Below the pieces are notes generated by a model, which was given only the letters and a program-made list of their open reading frames with translations, made no database searches and had not been told where the DNA came from. A stretch of 64,000 nt of DNA from Welwitschia mirabilis (Eukaryota > Gnetophyta > Gnetopsida > Welwitschiales): the NCBI GenBank assembly GCA_051453625.1, contig JBOZIK010000001.1, positions 232,362,361 through 232,426,360 of the forward strand. Direction: 5' to 3'. Each line of letters opens with the position of its first letter. The first letter of the stretch is position 1. The position numbers were made by a program, and so were the translations under genes. Of the stretch, positions 62,421 through 64,000 are shown in pieces.

Positions 62421-62449
62421 CAAAATTCAGTTAGAATTACTTTGCAAGA

Positions 62450-63480
62450 TATATATTTGGTGGTTAACCTCTTTTCATAGTTCTATCAGCCTTGTAAACT
62501 TAAGGCTTACAAATTTTTCTTGAGTGTGAGCCTTTTGATTATTGGGGTATTAATTTCATAGTCTTAATTCATACACCTTCTTCTGATAAGTATTACATTT
62601 TAGTGGCTATGGATTACATGACTAAATGAATTAAATCCATATCTACTTCTTTGAATGATGCCAGAACTATTTGTTATTTTTTCAGAACTCATATTTTTCA
62701 GAGATTTGGTTTTTCTAGATTTATCATTACTAATCAGGATACTCATTTTATTAATTAGATTTTTAGGAAACTTCTTTTGTCCATTGGTATAGAACATAAA
62801 GTAGCTTATGCCTATCAACCTCAAACTAATGGATAGGCTAAAAATACCAATAGAGAAATAAAGAAGATGTTATAAAAACTTGTCTCTATTAATAAAAAGT
62901 CTTGGGATTCTAAACTTAATGATGTATTTTAAGCTTATCATACTACTTGGCATAATTTTCTTGATTTTTCATCTTACAAACTTGTATATAGTGAAGTTTG
63001 TGTATTACCTGTTGATATGTGTTATAATTCTTATTATGCATCTTATCAACTTAATCTTGTACACCTTCATGAAAATATTAAACATAGATTAGCTTAATTA
63101 AATCATCTTAATGAAAAATGAATTCATGCCATACATTGTCAATTAATCCATAAAGCCCAAGTGAAGTTCAAACATGATAAAAAGATATTTCATAAAAAGT
63201 TTGAACCCAGTCAACTTATTTTTTATATAATACTAGAGTTCATATTTTGAATAACAACTTGACTTTTAAATGGTTATATCCTTACCTTGTAGAGAAAGTG
63301 CATCCTAATCACTTAGTTAAGATTTTAGACTTAGAAATTAGAGAGATTCAAAAGGTTAATGGACAACAGTTGAAATTATACAAAGGATCTCTAGATGCAA
63401 CTATGAACATGGTAGAAGCACTTATTTTAGAGGTTCCCCATGATGAGGAGGACCTCCTCTCTGTTATTGTCTGAGTTTTT
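62450..63480 (+). pseudogene. Gypsy integrase relic (second element)
   Basis: Plus strand. Core blocks are YWGINFIVLIHTPSSDKYY, VAMDYMTK and HIFQRFGF. Then come IEHKVAYAYQPQTNG with the following CAG turned TAG (62,834-62,836), NTNREIKKML, and KLVSINKKSWDSKLND. The C-terminal region in the open frame 63,247-63,474 has WLYPYLVEKVHPNHLV and KVNGQQLKLYKGS. Ty3/gypsy integrase, broken by TAG/TAA stops. The upstream pol is missing; the relic abuts the LINE. Its orientation is opposite to the 34.8-56.9 kb gypsy. Confidence 0.88.
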
Positions 63481-64000
63481 TCTTAGCCTACTCCTTTAGT
63501 TAATATTATGATGTTACTTGATCATCTTTTAAAATTGACTTATATATTGCTTTATGAAGTTTCATGATTAGTATTCATACTTGGGCTTTTATAGTGGTAA
63601 GATTGGATTCACCTAATCTTGAGACATTTCCATGTTTATAAACTTCACTTGAAGGAAAATGCCTTAGGTTTTTGTATTTTTTACAATGGTGCTAAGGTCT
63701 TGGGTTGTTTGGGAGTATTCTTTTCTATCTTTTATCTCACTTATTTACCTTTTTGTTTTTGAGCATGTGATCATGTGGGAATTTTCTTAAGAAAAAAAAA
63801 AGAAAGAGAAAGATAATTAATGACCATGATCTATTATATTTTATACTTTAAAGAAAAATACATGATTACCACGATGTTCTACCATACCAGGGTAAATTTT
63901 TCTAAAAGGAATGTTTAATAACATTGGTAGCTATGGGAACTCCAATGATAGCCTATTTTCTTTAGCCATAGTTTTTCTTTTCTTAGGAGTTTGTCCTTTT
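63481..64000. other. Gypsy 3' flank, non-coding
   Basis: Follows the integrase stop. It includes an A-rich purine tract near 63,796-63,812. No LTR edge could be identified before the window ends. Confidence 0.4.

Noticed and set aside
1-64000. A new multi-gene system or biosynthetic cluster
   Set aside because: Only one intact host gene is present. Everything else recognisable is a UGT pseudogene or TE sequence, so no co-operating gene set can be supported.

Overview
This is a stretch of nuclear DNA from a seed plant. Nearly all of it is very AT-rich, decayed transposable-element (TE) sequence. The GC-richer islands are one intact family-1 UDP-glycosyltransferase (UGT) gene and its dead paralogues. 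In-frame stops in the TE relics and UGT pseudogenes are often TAG or TAA where the family has TGG, CAG or CAA, the pattern left by deamination of methylated cytosine. A very AT-rich plant genome with deamination-worn TEs recalls the gnetophyte gymnosperm Welwitschia. That is an inference from general knowledge; the species is not proven here.

Layout. 0.4-1.65 kb: UGT pseudogene 1 (+). 1.7-22.6 kb: TE debris, with a gypsy LTR end near 4.36 kb, an assembly gap flanked by a 77-bp duplication, a TCAAA-rich array at 12.7 kb and a copia primer-binding-site/LTR junction at 17.5 kb. 22.825-24.258 kb: the intact UGT (+, single exon, 477 aa). 28.45-34.5 kb: UGT pseudogene 2 (+), split by a complete but decayed Ty1/copia element (-, 29,246-34,099) with a perfect 5-bp target duplication GTATT.

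34.8-56.9 kb: a nest of elements. The host is a Ty3/gypsy element of Athila/Tat type on the - strand. Its right LTR is 55,973-56,918, its gag-protease-RT-RNase H-integrase relics lie between 55.65 and 44.66 kb, and a related LTR with a polypurine tract sits at about 34.8-35.33 kb. A CACTA DNA transposon (39,051-44,402, TSD AAT) lies in its 3' part. Into its gag went a composite, gag-only copia-type element with at least four LTR copies (48,905-55,002, TSD AACTC). The CACTA element carries a spliced-looking exon resembling the plant DUF2358 family, apparently a captured host gene fragment.

58.7-62.4 kb: a LINE relic (+). 62.45-63.48 kb: a gypsy integrase relic (+).

The only gene likely to make a working host protein is the UGT. 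It and its two pseudogenes form a same-strand cluster from local duplication, later eroded by insertion and C-to-T decay. I saw no rRNA, tRNA or CRISPR, and no new multi-gene system. The most unusual items are the target-duplication-bounded tandem LTR composite, the exon capture by the CACTA element, and the layered insertion history.
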